Source: Bacteroidales bacterium UBA5349 (lineage in GTDB: Bacteria > Bacteroidota > Bacteroidia > Bacteroidales > Tenuifilaceae). Taken from it: 64,000 nucleotides of DNA. Under the pieces are notes generated by a model. The model did not search any database, was not told the DNA's origin, and saw only the letters and a program-made list of their open reading frames with translations. A program made the translations under genes and the position numbers. Shown one piece after another: positions 17,254 to 26,445 of the stretch. How positions within the stretch are numbered: the stretch's first letter is position 1; each line of letters starts with the position of its first letter. The stretch lies in assembly GCA_002410065.1 (NCBI GenBank), contig DHQB01000020.1, positions 186,001 through 250,000 on the forward strand, in the 5' to 3' direction.

Positions 17254-18771
17254 TTACGATGATTTTGGCATAATCTTTAAAACTTGTCCAGGCGTGAGCC
17301 TATCCGTAGTCATTTGATTTATCCTTTTTATATCTGTTGAGCTAACCCCTGGGTACAGCCTTGCAATATCCCATAACGTGTCGCCACTCCGTACCTGATA
17401 GTAAACGTAATTAGAGTCGCCTCCTTGAGGTGTAACTGAAGGTGGAGCACTTTTAACAATTTTACTAGCCGCACCAGCTGGCACATATATGGTTAATCTT
17501 TGTCCAACCCTAATTAGGTTGCCTCTTATATTATTCCAATTTCGCAATTGCGAAACCCCAACCCCATGCCTTTCAGCTATTGTACCTAGCACATCTCCTT
17601 CTTTAACAACGTAAGTTCTTTGCTCGCTTCCCGATGGTACTTCGTGCTTATATGATGCTGTGTATCGACTTGGATTAACCACATTGTTAGGATTGAAATA
17701 TTCTGAGTTCTTATAGGCGAAAATTTCCTGTTGCCTATCGATAAAAGGGCCAACCTGCTCTAAGGGTAAACGCAACGACATAAGTTTGTTTTGAGCAGGC
17801 ATTATATCCTGTTTGTAGTGGGGATTAAGGTCGCGGAGAACTTTAATGGGAATGCCAAGAACCTCCGAAATTTGATTAAAATGCAGCATTCCTGATATCA
17901 TCAGCGTATCAACTGTTGCAGGAAGGCTCATGGGCACAGGTTTAATATTGTGCTCTTTTTGATATTCAAAGGCATAGGTAGCGGCTATAAATGCTGGAAC
18001 ATATCCTCTGGTTTCGCGTGGTAGGAAATAGTAAATATCCCAATAGCTACGTTTCCCACCAGATCTTCGGATGGCTTTATTCACATTGCCAGGCCCACAA
18101 TTATAGGCTGCAATTACCAATGTCCAATCTCCATAGATTTTATAAAGATCCCTAAGGAAACGAGCAGCTGCATGGCTCGATGCTATAGGGTCGCGCCTTT
18201 CGTCAACATAGGAGTTAATGGTAAGATTATACATGCGACCCGTGCCATACATAAACTGCCAAAGCCCTGTAGCCCCTGCACGCGAAACTGCCCGAGGATT
18301 TAGGGCCGATTCAATTACGGGGAGCATTCGGAACTCCACAGGAAGTTGGTAATAATCCAACACCTCCTCAAAAATAGGGAGGTAATAGTCGGCTACACCA
18401 AGCATAGTTTCAACTTTTTCGCGCTGTCGTTCTGTATAAACGCTGATAAAACTCCTGACTATGCTATTGTATGGCAAATCAATTACTGAATTGATTGCTG
18501 CAAGGCGCTGTATGTAAACCGAATCAGGTGTTTTTGTCTGGATCTCAAATAAATCGGGCTCAACCAATGTGAGCATATTGGAAGTATCTACTCCATTTTG
18601 TACATACCAAAGGCTAAGCAAACTATCGAGATTGTTTCCATAGTTGGAGATAATTCCCATGCCCTCAAGCATCGAATCGCGAAGAACAGGAATAGTATCG
18701 CGAGGGTTACTGGCAGAAACTCCATTCACCATTAACGCAAAAAAGGGTAATAAGAGTAATATTTTTCTCAT
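17254..18771 (-). CDS. Lytic transglycosylase with two LysM repeats (MltD-like)
   Basis: A 505-residue secreted peptidoglycan lytic transglycosylase. After a signal peptide (about 1-20) comes the SLT domain, with the catalytic glutamate E154 in PVIESALNPRAVSRAGATGL, then GLWQFMYGTGR and AAYNCGPGNVNKA (about 221-233). Two C-terminal LysM repeats follow: TYVVKEGDVLGTIAERHG near 384 and YQVRSGDTLWDIARLYPG near 455. LysM binds peptidoglycan glycan chains, so the enzyme acts on the cell wall in the periplasm. It is 9 bases from the DUF5683 gene and is last in the par operon, ended by a strong hairpin. Confidence 0.9.
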   Translation of the reverse strand: MRKILLLLPFFALMVNGVSASNPRDTIPVLRDSMLEGMGIISNYGNNLDSLLSLWYVQNGVDTSNMLTLVEPDLFEIQTKTPDSVYIQRLAAINSVIDLPYNSIVRSFISVYTERQREKVETMLGVADYYLPIFEEVLDYYQLPVEFRMLPVIESALNPRAVSRAGATGLWQFMYGTGRMYNLTINSYVDERRDPIASSHAAARFLRDLYKIYGDWTLVIAAYNCGPGNVNKAIRRSGGKRSYWDIYYFLPRETRGYVPAFIAATYAFEYQKEHNIKPVPMSLPATVDTLMISGMLHFNQISEVLGIPIKVLRDLNPHYKQDIMPAQNKLMSLRLPLEQVGPFIDRQQEIFAYKNSEYFNPNNVVNPSRYTASYKHEVPSGSEQRTYVVKEGDVLGTIAERHGVGVSQLRNWNNIRGNLIRVGQRLTIYVPAGAASKIVKSAPPSVTPQGGDSNYVYYQVRSGDTLWDIARLYPGVSSTDIKRINQMTTDRLTPGQVLKIMPKSS

Positions 18772-18780
18772 AATTTGTCT

Positions 18781-19671
18781 CTATTTTATGCTACACTGCA
18801 ATCTTAAACCAACAACTGGTTGAAATGTTAAATTGGAATTAAACGAAAATGCATTACCATCAAGCATTGGCTCAAATTTTAGGGCTAAATTATCGCTTAT
18901 GTCCCAATCAAAAAAATGTGCATCTACGTTGGCATCAATGATATTTAACGCGTAAAACCCTGCGAGAATCATAATGGAGAAATCCCTGTTCCTTCTGTAA
19001 CCATCACGAAGGAAAAGCAACTCATTTTTACTTCTTGTTCCATTGTATTCATCGTTAGGAAATTTTTTATAGGCATTCCCAAACTTTTTATATCCTCTCT
19101 GGTTAAAATCTACTATATACCAAAGCGATGCAATGCCTCCCATAACAACAGGAACCTTCCATAGTTTTTGGTTATACACTTGCCCTAATCCTGGCATTAG
19201 CATAGAGAGGACTGTTGCAGTAGTGGGTGAATGATCTCCCCTTGAATTAACTATAAGCGCATCGGCAACACTAGCCACGTAAAACAGTGCGGCATTGGTA
19301 TAAAAAATATTTCGCTGCATTCGATAGTTTGTCCACTTCTCTTCAAAAATTAGTTTTTCCTCTGCTCCATAAAAAAGGGGGTCGTACAGGTTTCGGGTTT
19401 TATGGTAGTTATCGTTGGCTTGCAAACCAAAGTAAAGCATAGATCCCATTCCTGCATAGAAAAAGGGTACTTTCCAGTACTGCTTATTAATTACCTGACC
19501 CGACCCAGGCAATAGCTGCGATGCAAGCCAAACCTGACGAGTAGAAAGCGAATCTAACTTAATTCGATTAGCGTAGCTCCCTGATGCAACAAATAAAAAT
19601 AAAAGCAGGGCTATCAAAAACTGATGCCCTTTGCCCTTATTGCTTGCCATATTGCTATTTTGATACTGCAA
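18781..19671 (-). CDS. DUF5683 membrane or secreted protein
   Basis: A 296-residue protein with a hydrophobic N-terminal segment (a signal peptide or anchor, about 16-35). It has repeated motifs such as LASQLLPGSGQVINKQYWKV and LSMLMPGLGQVYNQKLWKVP, each with a Pro-Gly-x-Gly-Gln-Val-x-Asn core; these duplicated units define the DUF5683 family found beside parA-parB in Bacteroidota. Several membrane-prone stretches follow. Function is unknown. The start may instead be the ATG at 19650. It is 45 bases from parB and 9 from mltD, so it is likely co-transcribed with both. Confidence 0.78.
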   Translation of the reverse strand: MQYQNSNMASNKGKGHQFLIALLLFLFVASGSYANRIKLDSLSTRQVWLASQLLPGSGQVINKQYWKVPFFYAGMGSMLYFGLQANDNYHKTRNLYDPLFYGAEEKLIFEEKWTNYRMQRNIFYTNAALFYVASVADALIVNSRGDHSPTTATVLSMLMPGLGQVYNQKLWKVPVVMGGIASLWYIVDFNQRGYKKFGNAYKKFPNDEYNGTRSKNELLFLRDGYRRNRDFSIMILAGFYALNIIDANVDAHFFDWDISDNLALKFEPMLDGNAFSFNSNLTFQPVVGLRLQCSIK

Positions 19672-19716
19672 AGTAAAAAACTTGACTAGAGGAAAAACGA
19701 AGAATACTGCTAAAAA

Positions 19717-20613
19717 TTATTGCGCAAAGCGATTAATTCGCTCCATTAGTTCATCAAGTTCGCCTTGTGTTCGATAGGAAAAAACAATTTTGCCGCTTTC
19801 GCCTTTCCCTTGCTTAACCTGAACGCCCCAGCCAAAAACCTCTTGTAATTTGGTTTCAAGGCCACTTAACTCACTAGGTTTCTCTTTAACCCCACCTAAA
19901 GCTGGTGCAACTTTTGGTTGCTGAACTAAATTTCGAACCAACTCCTCTGCTTTGCGAACGGAGAGATCCTGATCCAAAATGTTTTTATAGGCTGTAAGTT
20001 GAAGTTCTGAACTCTCAAGAGGTAGAATTGCCCTTGCGTGTCCCATCGATAGCTTACGTTCACGGATTCCAAGTTGAATTTCCGCAGGGAGTTTTAGTAA
20101 TCTCAAGTAGTTTGTAACGGTTGCTCTCTTTTTTCCTACTCTATCCGAAAGGTTATCGTGTGTTAGGCTACATTCATCTATCAATCGCTGGTAGCTAATG
20201 GCCACCTCAATTGCATCTAAATCTTCACGTTGAATATTCTCAACCAGAGCCATCTCAAGCATGCCCTGATCATCAGCAGTACGAATATATGCTGGTACTC
20301 TATTTAGGCCTGCCAACTTTGCTGCACGTAACCTACGCTCTCCTGCAATTAGTTGATACTCTCCATTTATGCTCCGAACGGTAAGCGGTTGAATTATCCC
20401 CAACTCTTTTATTGAATCGGAAAGCTCTTTTAGTGCCTCCTCGTCGAAACTTGTACGAGGTTGAAAAGGATTGGCCTTAATCTTATTAATATCAATCTCA
20501 TTCACCAATTCAACAGATGATCGCTCTGATCTTTCTTCATCCCTTTGCTGCATCTTATCAGCATCCTCAATCAAAGCACCCAATCCTCGGCCTAATGCCA
20601 TTTTCTTTGTCAT
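19717..20613 (-). CDS. parB: ParB/Spo0J-type chromosome partition protein
   Basis: A 298-residue CTP-dependent DNA clamp that loads at parS and works with ParA to segregate origins. Seen: the N-terminal ParB domain with KANPFQPRTSFDEEALKELS near 46-65, the CTP-binding GERRLRAAKLAG near 111-122, and VENIQREDLDAIEVA near 143-157. A central helix-turn-helix DRVGKKRATVTNYLRLLKLP follows, then a C-terminal dimer domain. It is 37 bases after parA on the same transcript. No full parS is visible in the window. Confidence 0.92.
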   Translation of the reverse strand: MTKKMALGRGLGALIEDADKMQQRDEERSERSSVELVNEIDINKIKANPFQPRTSFDEEALKELSDSIKELGIIQPLTVRSINGEYQLIAGERRLRAAKLAGLNRVPAYIRTADDQGMLEMALVENIQREDLDAIEVAISYQRLIDECSLTHDNLSDRVGKKRATVTNYLRLLKLPAEIQLGIRERKLSMGHARAILPLESSELQLTAYKNILDQDLSVRKAEELVRNLVQQPKVAPALGGVKEKPSELSGLETKLQEVFGWGVQVKQGKGESGKIVFSYRTQGELDELMERINRFAQ

Positions 20614-20650
20614 CTCTCTTTATCTACACGTTACTATTAAAATCTATCCA

Positions 20651-21448
20651 TTACTCTTTTTTGGTCGCTTCGCTCATCTCTGTCACACTATTTCTCTGAA
20701 GCATTTCACGGGCAAGGTTAAGGTAGTTTGCCGAACCGGTAGAAGCTGCATCGTAAAGAATCACCGGCTTACCATAACTAGGTGCTTCGCTAAGCTTAAT
20801 GTTGCGCTGAATAATTGTATCGAACACCATTTGCTGGAAGTGCTTTTTTACTTCATCAACAACCTGATTTGAAAGCCTTAAACGAGCATCGTACATCGTA
20901 AGCAAAAATCCTTCAATTTTCAGTTCAGGGTTTAAGCGTGTTTGAATTATCTTGATGGTATTTAACAATTTACCAAGTCCCTCAAGGGCAAAATACTCAC
21001 ATTGTACAGGGATGATTACAGAATCGGCAGCAGAAAGTGCGTTTACCGTAATTAAACCCAATGATGGTGAGCAATCGATTAGAATATAATCATATTGATC
21101 CCTCACCTTATCGATAACCGATTTTAGCATTTTTTCCCGATTGGGCATATTCAGCATTTCAATCTCTGCACCAACCAAATCGATATGCGAAGGGATTAAA
21201 TCTAAGCCTTCAATCTCACTTTTCAGTATAATGTCTTGTGGATTAACCTCTTCAATTAAACACTCGTAAATACTTGTTTTAATATTCCGAAGATCAAAAC
21301 CAGTTCCCGATGTTGCATTAGCCTGTGGATCGGCATCAATTAGTAGGACTTTTTTCTCGAGCACAGCCAAACTGGCGGCTAAGTTTATTGCGGTTGTGGT
21401 TTTGCCAACTCCCCCTTTTTGGTTTGCTAAAGCTACTACTTTTCCCAT
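20651..21448 (-). CDS. parA: ParA-type chromosome partition ATPase
   Basis: A 265-residue deviant Walker-A ATPase that binds the nucleoid and moves ParB-parS complexes. Seen: KGGVGKTTTAINLA at 10-23, DADPQANATSG near 39-49 (Walker A'), LIDCSPSLGLITVNAL near 122-137 (Walker B), and SEAPSYGKPVILYD near the C-terminus. The length fits chromosomal ParA/Soj. It is first in the parA-parB-DUF5683-mltD group. Confidence 0.93.
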   Translation of the reverse strand: MGKVVALANQKGGVGKTTTAINLAASLAVLEKKVLLIDADPQANATSGTGFDLRNIKTSIYECLIEEVNPQDIILKSEIEGLDLIPSHIDLVGAEIEMLNMPNREKMLKSVIDKVRDQYDYILIDCSPSLGLITVNALSAADSVIIPVQCEYFALEGLGKLLNTIKIIQTRLNPELKIEGFLLTMYDARLRLSNQVVDEVKKHFQQMVFDTIIQRNIKLSEAPSYGKPVILYDAASTGSANYLNLAREMLQRNSVTEMSEATKKE

Positions 21449-21687
21449 ATCAAAAAAAGATTAATGAATTCTGTATATAAGGCCACAAAGTTACTGGTTG
21501 TAAAAAGGAATACTTATTTTAACGACTTCTAATATAAACATTCACCTATAACTTACCAACATTTTATTAACAATTGGAGGCTAGATGCACCGACAAAAAT
21601 AACAAAACTTTTCTAGTTTTGTAGGTTTAAAAACAGGCTTCTTTTGTAATCCCCAATAATTGCATATTTTAGCTTAAAATATATTTT

Positions 21688-22662
21688 GTGGAAAACATTA
21701 GCTGCTGGTATACCATAGTTAATCCCGAAGCGGGAAGCGGAAAGGGGCTAAAGGATTGGCCCAGAATTGAGGCTTTGCTGAATGAATTAGGCATAAAATT
21801 CGAGCATAAAATTACCGAACGAAAATATCATACCATTGAGTTAACTGTAAACGCAGTAAGAAATGGTTTTAGAAAAATATTGGTTGTTGGCGGCGATGGG
21901 ACGCTTAATGAAGTAGTAAACGGAATTTTTATTCAAAACGTTTGCAATCCAATCGATATCATAATTGGCGTAATTGGCGTTGGCACTGGGAACGATTGGC
22001 AACGTACCTTTAAACTCCCAAGCGATTATAGGGGAAAAATACTGGCCATTAAAGAAGAACGAACCATTTTACAAGATGTTGGCAAAGTACGTTTTTTTGA
22101 GGCTCGCATTCAGCAATCGCGCTACTTTGCCAATGCAGCTGGAGTAGGCTTTGATGCCAAGGTGGCGTTAGCCACAAATAAGTTAAAGGAGAGTGGGAGA
22201 AAAGGCAAACTATTATACATCTACAGCCTCCTAAAAACCCTTTACTATCACCGATCAACCATGGCAAAAATTGCAATTGATAGCCATAAACTGGATGGTA
22301 AAATTTTTAGCGCAACTCTAGGTATTGGAAAGTACAATGGCGGAGGTATGCTTCAGTTACCAAATGCTTTGCCTGACGATGGACTTTTCGACATCACCGT
22401 AATCAATAAAATTAGAAGGGTTAACGTACTGCGCAATATTTTTAGGCTATACAATGGAACTATTTTAAACCATCCAAAAATATTGGGCTACCAAGGCAAA
22501 AATATTACCATTTCATCTAAACCTCCTTTAAGTCTTGAGGCAGATGGCGAATCACTTGGTACATCACCATTCACCTTCTCCATAGTTCCGCAAAGCATTA
22601 GAGTAATTGTAGGGGCCGACTTTACCTCTATTAACAATCCTATTTCAAATATCTACAACTAG
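21688..22662 (+). CDS. Diacylglycerol kinase-like lipid kinase (GTG start)
   Basis: A 324-residue soluble or peripheral lipid kinase of the YegS/DgkB/BmrU family. Seen: WYTIVNPEAGSGKG near 7-20, the nucleotide loop VVGGDGTLNEVVNGI near 69-83, and GVGTGNDWQRTF near 97-108. The C-terminal beta-sandwich ends with PPLSLEADGESLG near 286-298. The start codon is GTG at 21688; no ATG lies before the conserved strand. The gene is divergent from parA and converges on priA with a 3-base gap. A paralogue lies at 28.5 kb. The lipid substrate is not known. Confidence 0.82.
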   Translation: MENISCWYTIVNPEAGSGKGLKDWPRIEALLNELGIKFEHKITERKYHTIELTVNAVRNGFRKILVVGGDGTLNEVVNGIFIQNVCNPIDIIIGVIGVGTGNDWQRTFKLPSDYRGKILAIKEERTILQDVGKVRFFEARIQQSRYFANAAGVGFDAKVALATNKLKESGRKGKLLYIYSLLKTLYYHRSTMAKIAIDSHKLDGKIFSATLGIGKYNGGGMLQLPNALPDDGLFDITVINKIRRVNVLRNIFRLYNGTILNHPKILGYQGKNITISSKPPLSLEADGESLGTSPFTFSIVPQSIRVIVGADFTSINNPISNIYN

Positions 22663-22665
22663 TTT

Positions 22666-25149
22666 TTACATTGGATCAACATCGGGCAGAACGATTAAGC
22701 CCCGAAAGGGTTTGTACTCCATAATTAACCTCAACTGATCGCTGATTAAATCTTTGGCTTTCGCCAAATTGGCATTACGCTCTAGTTTGATAAGTATATC
22801 CCTAATGTAAAGATTTTGTACCCTGCTAACAATAGGCTCTTCTGGGCCAAGTACCCTATTGCCAAAAACTGCTCGAAGGTTTCGACCCAACTGTTCTGCT
22901 GCAATTTCGAGCACCTTAGCCTCTCGATGCTTAATTGAGAGTTTGATTAATCTATAGTATGGAGGATAATGGTACTCCTTTCGTTCAGCCAACTGTGATT
23001 TAAAATGGCCTTCAAAATCGTTGCTCACCACTTGCTTAATTACAGGGTGCTCGGGGTTAGAGGTTTGGATAAGCACTTCGCCTTGCTCGCCTTTGCGGCC
23101 AGCCCTTCCGCTTACTTGCGCCATTAGCTGAAAACTGCGCTCGAAAGCCCGAAAATCGGGGAAGTTTAGCATGTTATCCGCATTAAGGATACCAACTAAT
23201 CTAACCCTATCAAAATCTAAGCCTTTAGTTACCATTTGCGTGCCTACTAGAATATCAACCTCGCCCTGCTCAAAGTTGGCAATAATGCTCTCGTACGAAT
23301 TTCTCGATCGAGTAGTATCCATATCCATACGGACAACCTTAGCATCTGGAAAGAAAATGGCCAACTCATCCTCAACCTTTTCGGTACCAAACCCTTTGGT
23401 TGATAATCGATGGCTACCACACGCTAAGCACGATGCTAATACCTGAATTGCATATCCGCAGTAATGGCACACCAGCTGATTGCTCTGCCTATGCAACGTT
23501 AAACTTACTGCACAGTGCTCGCATTGGGGGACCCATGCACACTCGTCGCACTCTATAAACGGCGAATAACCTCTCCGATTCTGAAATAGGATTACCTGAT
23601 TACCTCCATCCAAAGTTCGGCCTATTGCCTCAAGCAATGTTTCAGAAAAGATAGACTTCATCTGCTTCCTTTTGCGGGCTATCAGGGTATCAACAACCTC
23701 AACACGAGGAAGACTAATGTCTAAATAACGTTTTGTAAGCTGCGCAAAACCATACTTCCCAGTTTGGGCATTATAGTACGACTCAACTGATGGCGTTGCA
23801 GTTCCCAATAAGACTTTTGCCCCATGCATTGCTGCCAGCATAATAACCGAATCGCGAGCATGATAGCGGGGTGCAGGATTAAACTGCTTAAAGGTATTCT
23901 CATGCTCCTCGTCAACTATTACCAAACCTAGGCGCTTAAATGGCAAAAATACTGATGAGCGAACCCCAAGAATTACATCGTATGCTGGTTTTGAGGTGTC
24001 CTTACCATCGTTTAACAAACTTTGGTAAACCTCAACCCTTTGGTTATCGCTAAACTTACTGTGATAAACACCTACCCTACCTCCAAAAAACCGCTTTAGC
24101 CTAATTATTATTTGCGCAGTAAGCGCAATTTCGGGTAGCAAATACAAAACCTGTTTCCCTTTGGCAATCTGCTCCTGAATTAGCTGAATATACATCTCGG
24201 TTTTACCGCTCGAGGTTACCCCGTGCAGCAAAATCACATTGTTTTCGATAAACTCATTATTTATCCTATCAACTACTTGCTGCTGATCGACTGTTAGAGC
24301 TAAGCTGTTTGTGATATCGCTTTCGTCAATATCCAAGCGGGATACTTCCCTACTCTCTATTTCAAAAATATTTTTATCAACAAGAGCCTTAAATGCTGCA
24401 GGAGAGGCGTCGGCCTTTTCCATTAATACTTTTTTGGCTATCCAACCCGTAAAGGTATGCTTGCTTGGCAATGTAAGCGCCAAAAAAGCCATTAGGTACT
24501 TTTGCTGAGCCGTGGCCCTTGAGAGTTCCTCAAAAATCATGTTCACATCATCATCAACCTTTATGCGCGAGTGCAGGCGAACAAAAACTTCGTACTTTGG
24601 CTTAAAGGCCGATTGGATATTCTCATGGATTGATAAAACTCGCCTATCGAGAAGGCCTTTGATAACTCCAATTGGATTCTTAATGTCAACTTTAGCTACA
24701 AGCTGTTGAATTGAAGTAGTATTACTCTCCTCTAAAGCAGACATAACAGCCATCTCCGGATCGCTTAAAAACGGAGCTAAAGCATACTCCTGCCCCTGTG
24801 TAATCTGAGTTTCACTCTCCATTTTTAACCCAGAGGGCAATGCTGCCTTCATCACCTCGCCAAGGGAGCACATATAGTAGTTAGCCATCCACTCCCAAAA
24901 CCCAAACTGAATATCAGATATCATGGGCTCTTCGTCAATTACCTGAATAATATCCTTGGTTTGATATGCCTCGGGGGCATTACCATGTACCCTAAAAACA
25001 ATGGCTGAGTAAAGTTTCTTTTTGCCAAACTGAACAACCACCCTAACACCAGACTTTACAGCCAATTCCATATCCTTTGGAACGGAATAGGTATAAAGTT
25101 TTGGCAAAGCCAACGGAAGAATAACCTCTACAAATTGCGGTTTGGACAT
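22666..25149 (-). CDS. priA: Primosomal protein N' (replication restart helicase)
   Basis: A DNA helicase that reloads the replisome at stalled forks. An 827-residue protein with all hallmark parts: an N-terminal DNA-binding domain, Walker A LLHGVTSSGKTEMY near 305, Walker B VIVDEEHENTFKQF near 415, a zinc-binding insert with eight cysteines from CDECAWVPQCEHC to CLACGSH, and motif VSGRAGRKGEQGEV in the second RecA lobe. It is last in the porQ-cmk-ispH-DUF4884 group, 104 bases after the broken DUF4884 gene. Confidence 0.93.
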   Translation of the reverse strand: MSKPQFVEVILPLALPKLYTYSVPKDMELAVKSGVRVVVQFGKKKLYSAIVFRVHGNAPEAYQTKDIIQVIDEEPMISDIQFGFWEWMANYYMCSLGEVMKAALPSGLKMESETQITQGQEYALAPFLSDPEMAVMSALEESNTTSIQQLVAKVDIKNPIGVIKGLLDRRVLSIHENIQSAFKPKYEVFVRLHSRIKVDDDVNMIFEELSRATAQQKYLMAFLALTLPSKHTFTGWIAKKVLMEKADASPAAFKALVDKNIFEIESREVSRLDIDESDITNSLALTVDQQQVVDRINNEFIENNVILLHGVTSSGKTEMYIQLIQEQIAKGKQVLYLLPEIALTAQIIIRLKRFFGGRVGVYHSKFSDNQRVEVYQSLLNDGKDTSKPAYDVILGVRSSVFLPFKRLGLVIVDEEHENTFKQFNPAPRYHARDSVIMLAAMHGAKVLLGTATPSVESYYNAQTGKYGFAQLTKRYLDISLPRVEVVDTLIARKRKQMKSIFSETLLEAIGRTLDGGNQVILFQNRRGYSPFIECDECAWVPQCEHCAVSLTLHRQSNQLVCHYCGYAIQVLASCLACGSHRLSTKGFGTEKVEDELAIFFPDAKVVRMDMDTTRSRNSYESIIANFEQGEVDILVGTQMVTKGLDFDRVRLVGILNADNMLNFPDFRAFERSFQLMAQVSGRAGRKGEQGEVLIQTSNPEHPVIKQVVSNDFEGHFKSQLAERKEYHYPPYYRLIKLSIKHREAKVLEIAAEQLGRNLRAVFGNRVLGPEEPIVSRVQNLYIRDILIKLERNANLAKAKDLISDQLRLIMEYKPFRGLIVLPDVDPM

Positions 25150-25253
25150 AATGGTTAAGTGGATAGTTGCAGCATGCTAAGGTAGCAAAGATTGGATTTA
25201 TAGGAAAGAATTCACGGATTAACCTTGGTGAGGTAAAAAACTTATTTCTGCAA

Positions 25254-25517
25254 CTACTTTACCTCAATAACTCTATTCTCAATGCGGGTTTTTACAGAAT
25301 CGTTGGCGATGCTTGTAACCTCACCCTTACAATTGGTAAAGTAAACATAGTTTCCTCGGTCATAAAACCTATAAACCTTACAGCCATCGTGCTCAAACAA
25401 GTACTCCACTTCAAAGGTTTGATTATTTTACGGCTTAACCGTTTCGATTGGACGACCTGACATACAAGAATAAAACACTATTGCAATTCCCAGAAAAAGT
25501 AGAGTTTTTCGCTTCAT
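25254..25517 (-). pseudogene. DUF4884 lipoprotein gene interrupted by an in-frame stop
   Basis: From the ATG at 25517 the frame runs 29 codons: a lipoprotein signal with FYSC (cysteine at codon 18), then GRPIETVKP. A TAA follows at codon 30 (25428-25430). The same frame then continues for 57 codons to TAG at 25254, with NQTFEVEYLFEHDGCKVYRF and YDRGNYVYFTNCKGEVTSIA, which match the conserved core of Bacteroidota DUF4884 proteins. A single substitution, for example GAA or CAA to TAA, would explain it. It lies 9 bases after ispH. A sequencing error or stop readthrough is possible. Function of the family is unknown. Confidence 0.75.
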
Positions 25518-25526
25518 TGCTCTTTG

Positions 25527-26423
25527 TTATTTGTTCAAAATCCGAATACTATCAGCCACCTGCTCCATTAACCATAGCGGAGTAGATGTTGCTCCACAGA
25601 TACCAACGGAATTAATATCCTTAAACCATTCGGCGGCTAACTCGCTTGGTGAACTTATAAAATACGATTTGGGATTAACTGATCTGCAAACCTCGTAGAG
25701 CATTTTACCGTTTGAACTTTTTTTACCGCTAACAAACACAATGGCATCAACCTTTTTGGCAAAAGATTTTAGTTCGGTTTTTCGGTTTGCCACCTGTCCG
25801 CAAATGGAATTATATACTTTAAAATCAACGCTTTCACCATTGTTTACCAAGTTCATTCTTCGCAAAATCTCATCGGCAATTTCTTTGTACTCATCGGCAC
25901 TTTTAGTGGTTTGAGCAAACAACTCAATGGGTTTTGTGAAATCCAACTTTTCAATCTCATCAATACTCTCAATTACAATGGCATCCCTCTTTGCTTGCCC
26001 CACCAAACCAAGTACTTCAGCATGCCCTTTTTTACCAAAAATAACCACTTGTCCGCCAACCTGCTGCATTCGCACCCAGGCTTCACGTACTTTTATCTGG
26101 AGTTTTAAAACCACAGGACAGGATGCATCAATAATTTCAATCCCTTTGTCTAAGGCTTTTTTATAGGTTTCGGGGGGCTCACCATGAGCTCTAAAAAGCA
26201 CCTTTTTACCCTGCAGCCTGTCTAAATCGGCATGTGTTATGGTATTTAAACCCAGCAATTTTAATCGCTCAACCTCCATGTCGTTATGAACAATTTCACC
26301 CAGAGAATATAGAGTTTTATTATTTTTCAACTCCTTTTCGGCCTGTGAAATAGCATTGACTACCCCAAAGCAAAAACCTGAGCTTTTATCAATCTCTATT
26401 TGTAATGGTTTCTTTCTTTCCAT
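25527..26423 (-). CDS. ispH: 4-hydroxy-3-methylbut-2-enyl diphosphate reductase
   Basis: The last MEP-pathway enzyme, reducing HMBPP to IPP and DMAPP with a 4Fe-4S cluster. The three cluster cysteines are seen in SSGFCFGVVNA (C18), IIDASCPVV (near 100) and YNSICGQVANR (near 210). HAEVLGLVGQ and the active-site ICGATSTPLWLMEQV near the C-terminus are also present. A 298-residue protein of normal length. It is 22 bases after cmk on the same strand. Confidence 0.93.
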   Translation of the reverse strand: MERKKPLQIEIDKSSGFCFGVVNAISQAEKELKNNKTLYSLGEIVHNDMEVERLKLLGLNTITHADLDRLQGKKVLFRAHGEPPETYKKALDKGIEIIDASCPVVLKLQIKVREAWVRMQQVGGQVVIFGKKGHAEVLGLVGQAKRDAIVIESIDEIEKLDFTKPIELFAQTTKSADEYKEIADEILRRMNLVNNGESVDFKVYNSICGQVANRKTELKSFAKKVDAIVFVSGKKSSNGKMLYEVCRSVNPKSYFISSPSELAAEWFKDINSVGICGATSTPLWLMEQVADSIRILNK

Positions 26424-26445
26424 TGCTTGTTAAAAGGCAATTAAT

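Noticed and set aside
21680..21687. TATATTTT as a promoter box for the first lipid kinase
   Set aside because: It is 7 of 8 bases, and it would put the transcription start after the only plausible start codon (GTG 21688).
25167..25460. Open frame on the plus strand opposite the DUF4884 gene
   Set aside because: It is antisense to a conserved protein-coding frame and has no recognisable domain.
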